Shown here: one piece after another, positions 62,997-64,000 of the stretch
Layout: each line of letters starts with the position of its first letter
How positions within the stretch are numbered: the stretch's first letter is position 1
Source: Rhizopus arrhizus
Lineage: Eukaryota; Mucoromycota; Mucoromycetes; Mucorales; Rhizopodaceae
DNA length: 64,000 nucleotides
Assembly: GCA_024220505.1 (NCBI GenBank)
Contig: JAKZZE010000003.1
Span: 682,001-746,000, forward strand
Reading direction: 5' to 3'
The notes under the pieces: model-generated
What the model saw: the letters and a program-made list of their open reading frames with translations, nothing else
Databases searched by the model: none
What the model was told of the DNA's origin: nothing
Program-made: the position numbers and the translations under genes

Positions 62997-64000
62997 CAGT
63001 AGCGGACAAAACTGGTGCACAAAACTTTTTTTTTAGCTTTTAACTACCATTACCTGCTCATGGTAATTGCAATAGTCATGAAACTGTACTAGAAGGAGGA
63101 TATACTAGTCATTGTAATCTATGTATGTTCTAAGCATGACATTGTTAAAACTGAGCGATAAGCGTGCTTTGAATTTATAAAATCTTATATTTTCTAGAAA
63201 CCGCAAAAGTGGCTAAAATCTTAGACTTTATATAATCATCTCATCTCTTGATATTATCGGATATTCTTCTTTGCATATGCTAATAATATGCGTGTATATC
63301 ATTTTCAATAAAAGAACCCGGCTCTTTAACTACTCTTTTCCAAAGATCATCGACCCTTTTTGATCTAGTGTCGTATCATCATACCTTTGCCATCAATTGC
63401 CACCTGGTATGCTTAAGCGGACTTAGGCCGGGATTAGTGGCGGCTAAACTTGTAGCACAGAAGCGCTGTTATCAAATATTGAGTTTGTGACATGCGTCGA
63501 CTTGTGCCTTGTGTCATTGTCATACTGAAACGAGAGATTACGACGTTTTAGACCACTATACGCTAGGCTTTTGTGGTATGAAGTAAGCGAAATATATGTG
63601 TATATTTATGAGTTCATTATACCATCGTATACCTGACACACATATTCTGGTCCTCAATATCTAATACAGCCTTAAAACATAACAGAGCAGCCAGCATGCT
63701 TCATTGTTTGATCACCGTGAAAAAATCGCTAAGGTTGCTCGACTTGCTTTCAATATTAGTGTATACTGTCTGCATCCATAATGTTCATATTTGTTTCATT
63801 GCTAAAGATAGCAGACTTTCAGCCCTCTATAGTATACAATGGCTTGTTGTGATACCACATTCATCGCTTTTTCCGACTTATACAGCTGATGAAATTCTTC
63901 GATTCCTTACTTCCAGACTCAAAATCTAGCTTCCTACTGTGCCTTTAGACTGACAGTCTGCTAACACTGTATCTTAAGGTCCTCAAAATGTGCTGAGCAT
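62997..64000 (-). mobile_element. Non-autonomous Tc1-like transposon, copy 3 (runs off the window)
   Basis: Begins CAGTAGCGGACAAAACTGG after TA (62995-62996) in the same orientation as copy 2, and matches 3741 onward closely to the window end. Shares the same transposase lesions. Confidence 0.88.

Noticed and set aside
1..64000. CRISPR arrays, bacterial operons or host protein genes
   Set aside because: Repeats are LTRs, transposon ends or simple sequence. Introns, tRNA features and element types are eukaryotic. Every sizeable coding frame was assigned to a mobile element.

Overview
This window is almost entirely a pile-up of transposable elements from a fungal nuclear genome. An early-diverging fungus (Mucoromycota, probably Mucorales) is my best guess. 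The reasons are AT-rich DNA, very short phase-consistent introns (57-76 nt) ending in YAG, a eukaryotic tRNA-Ser, and the mix of Ty3-type, Tc1-type, CACTA-type and LINE elements. I see no host protein gene. The only non-mobile gene I can support is one intact tRNA-Ser(AGA) at 28456-28537.

Layout. 1-2818: the 5' end of an LTR element on the minus strand (partial gag plus LTR), its LTR split by a dead Tc1-like element. 2985-10227: a minus-strand chromodomain Ty3 element, broken by a frameshift, a solo LTR and a second dead Tc1-like copy. 10228-15391 and 15393-22800: two adjacent CACTA-type DNA transposons with CACTG ends. The second is nearly complete and carries a transposase gene plus a divergent four-exon gene. 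The first is truncated and has an intact Tc1 element in its transposase. 22872-28455: a two-ORF LINE inserted in the tRNA-Ser gene with a 15-bp target duplication. 28592-53722: a nest of LTR elements in which A sits in B, B in C, and C in an older LTR K, provable from 4-bp duplications and split LTRs. 53725-60638: a conventional gag-pol element (H) split by a second Tc1 copy. 60645-62468: fragments of two more LTR elements facing each other. 62910-64000: a CACTA fragment and a third dead Tc1-like copy running off the window.

The most interesting system is the LTR family represented by A, B, C and fragment G. It departs from the standard Ty3 plan. Gag is joined to protease-RT-RNase H by a textbook -1 frameshift site (A AAA AAC directly before the gag stop, followed by a possible stem). 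Integrase is a separate cistron behind a hairpin that encloses a purine-rich, G-rich tract and is followed by a poly(A) run. A further cistron (ORF3) of unknown function follows another poly(A) run and ends inside the 3' LTR. The LTRs share a stem-loop followed by TGGTGGTCAC, the same ten bases that begin the primer binding site. The full arrangement occurs in three divergent elements, so it is unlikely to be decay.
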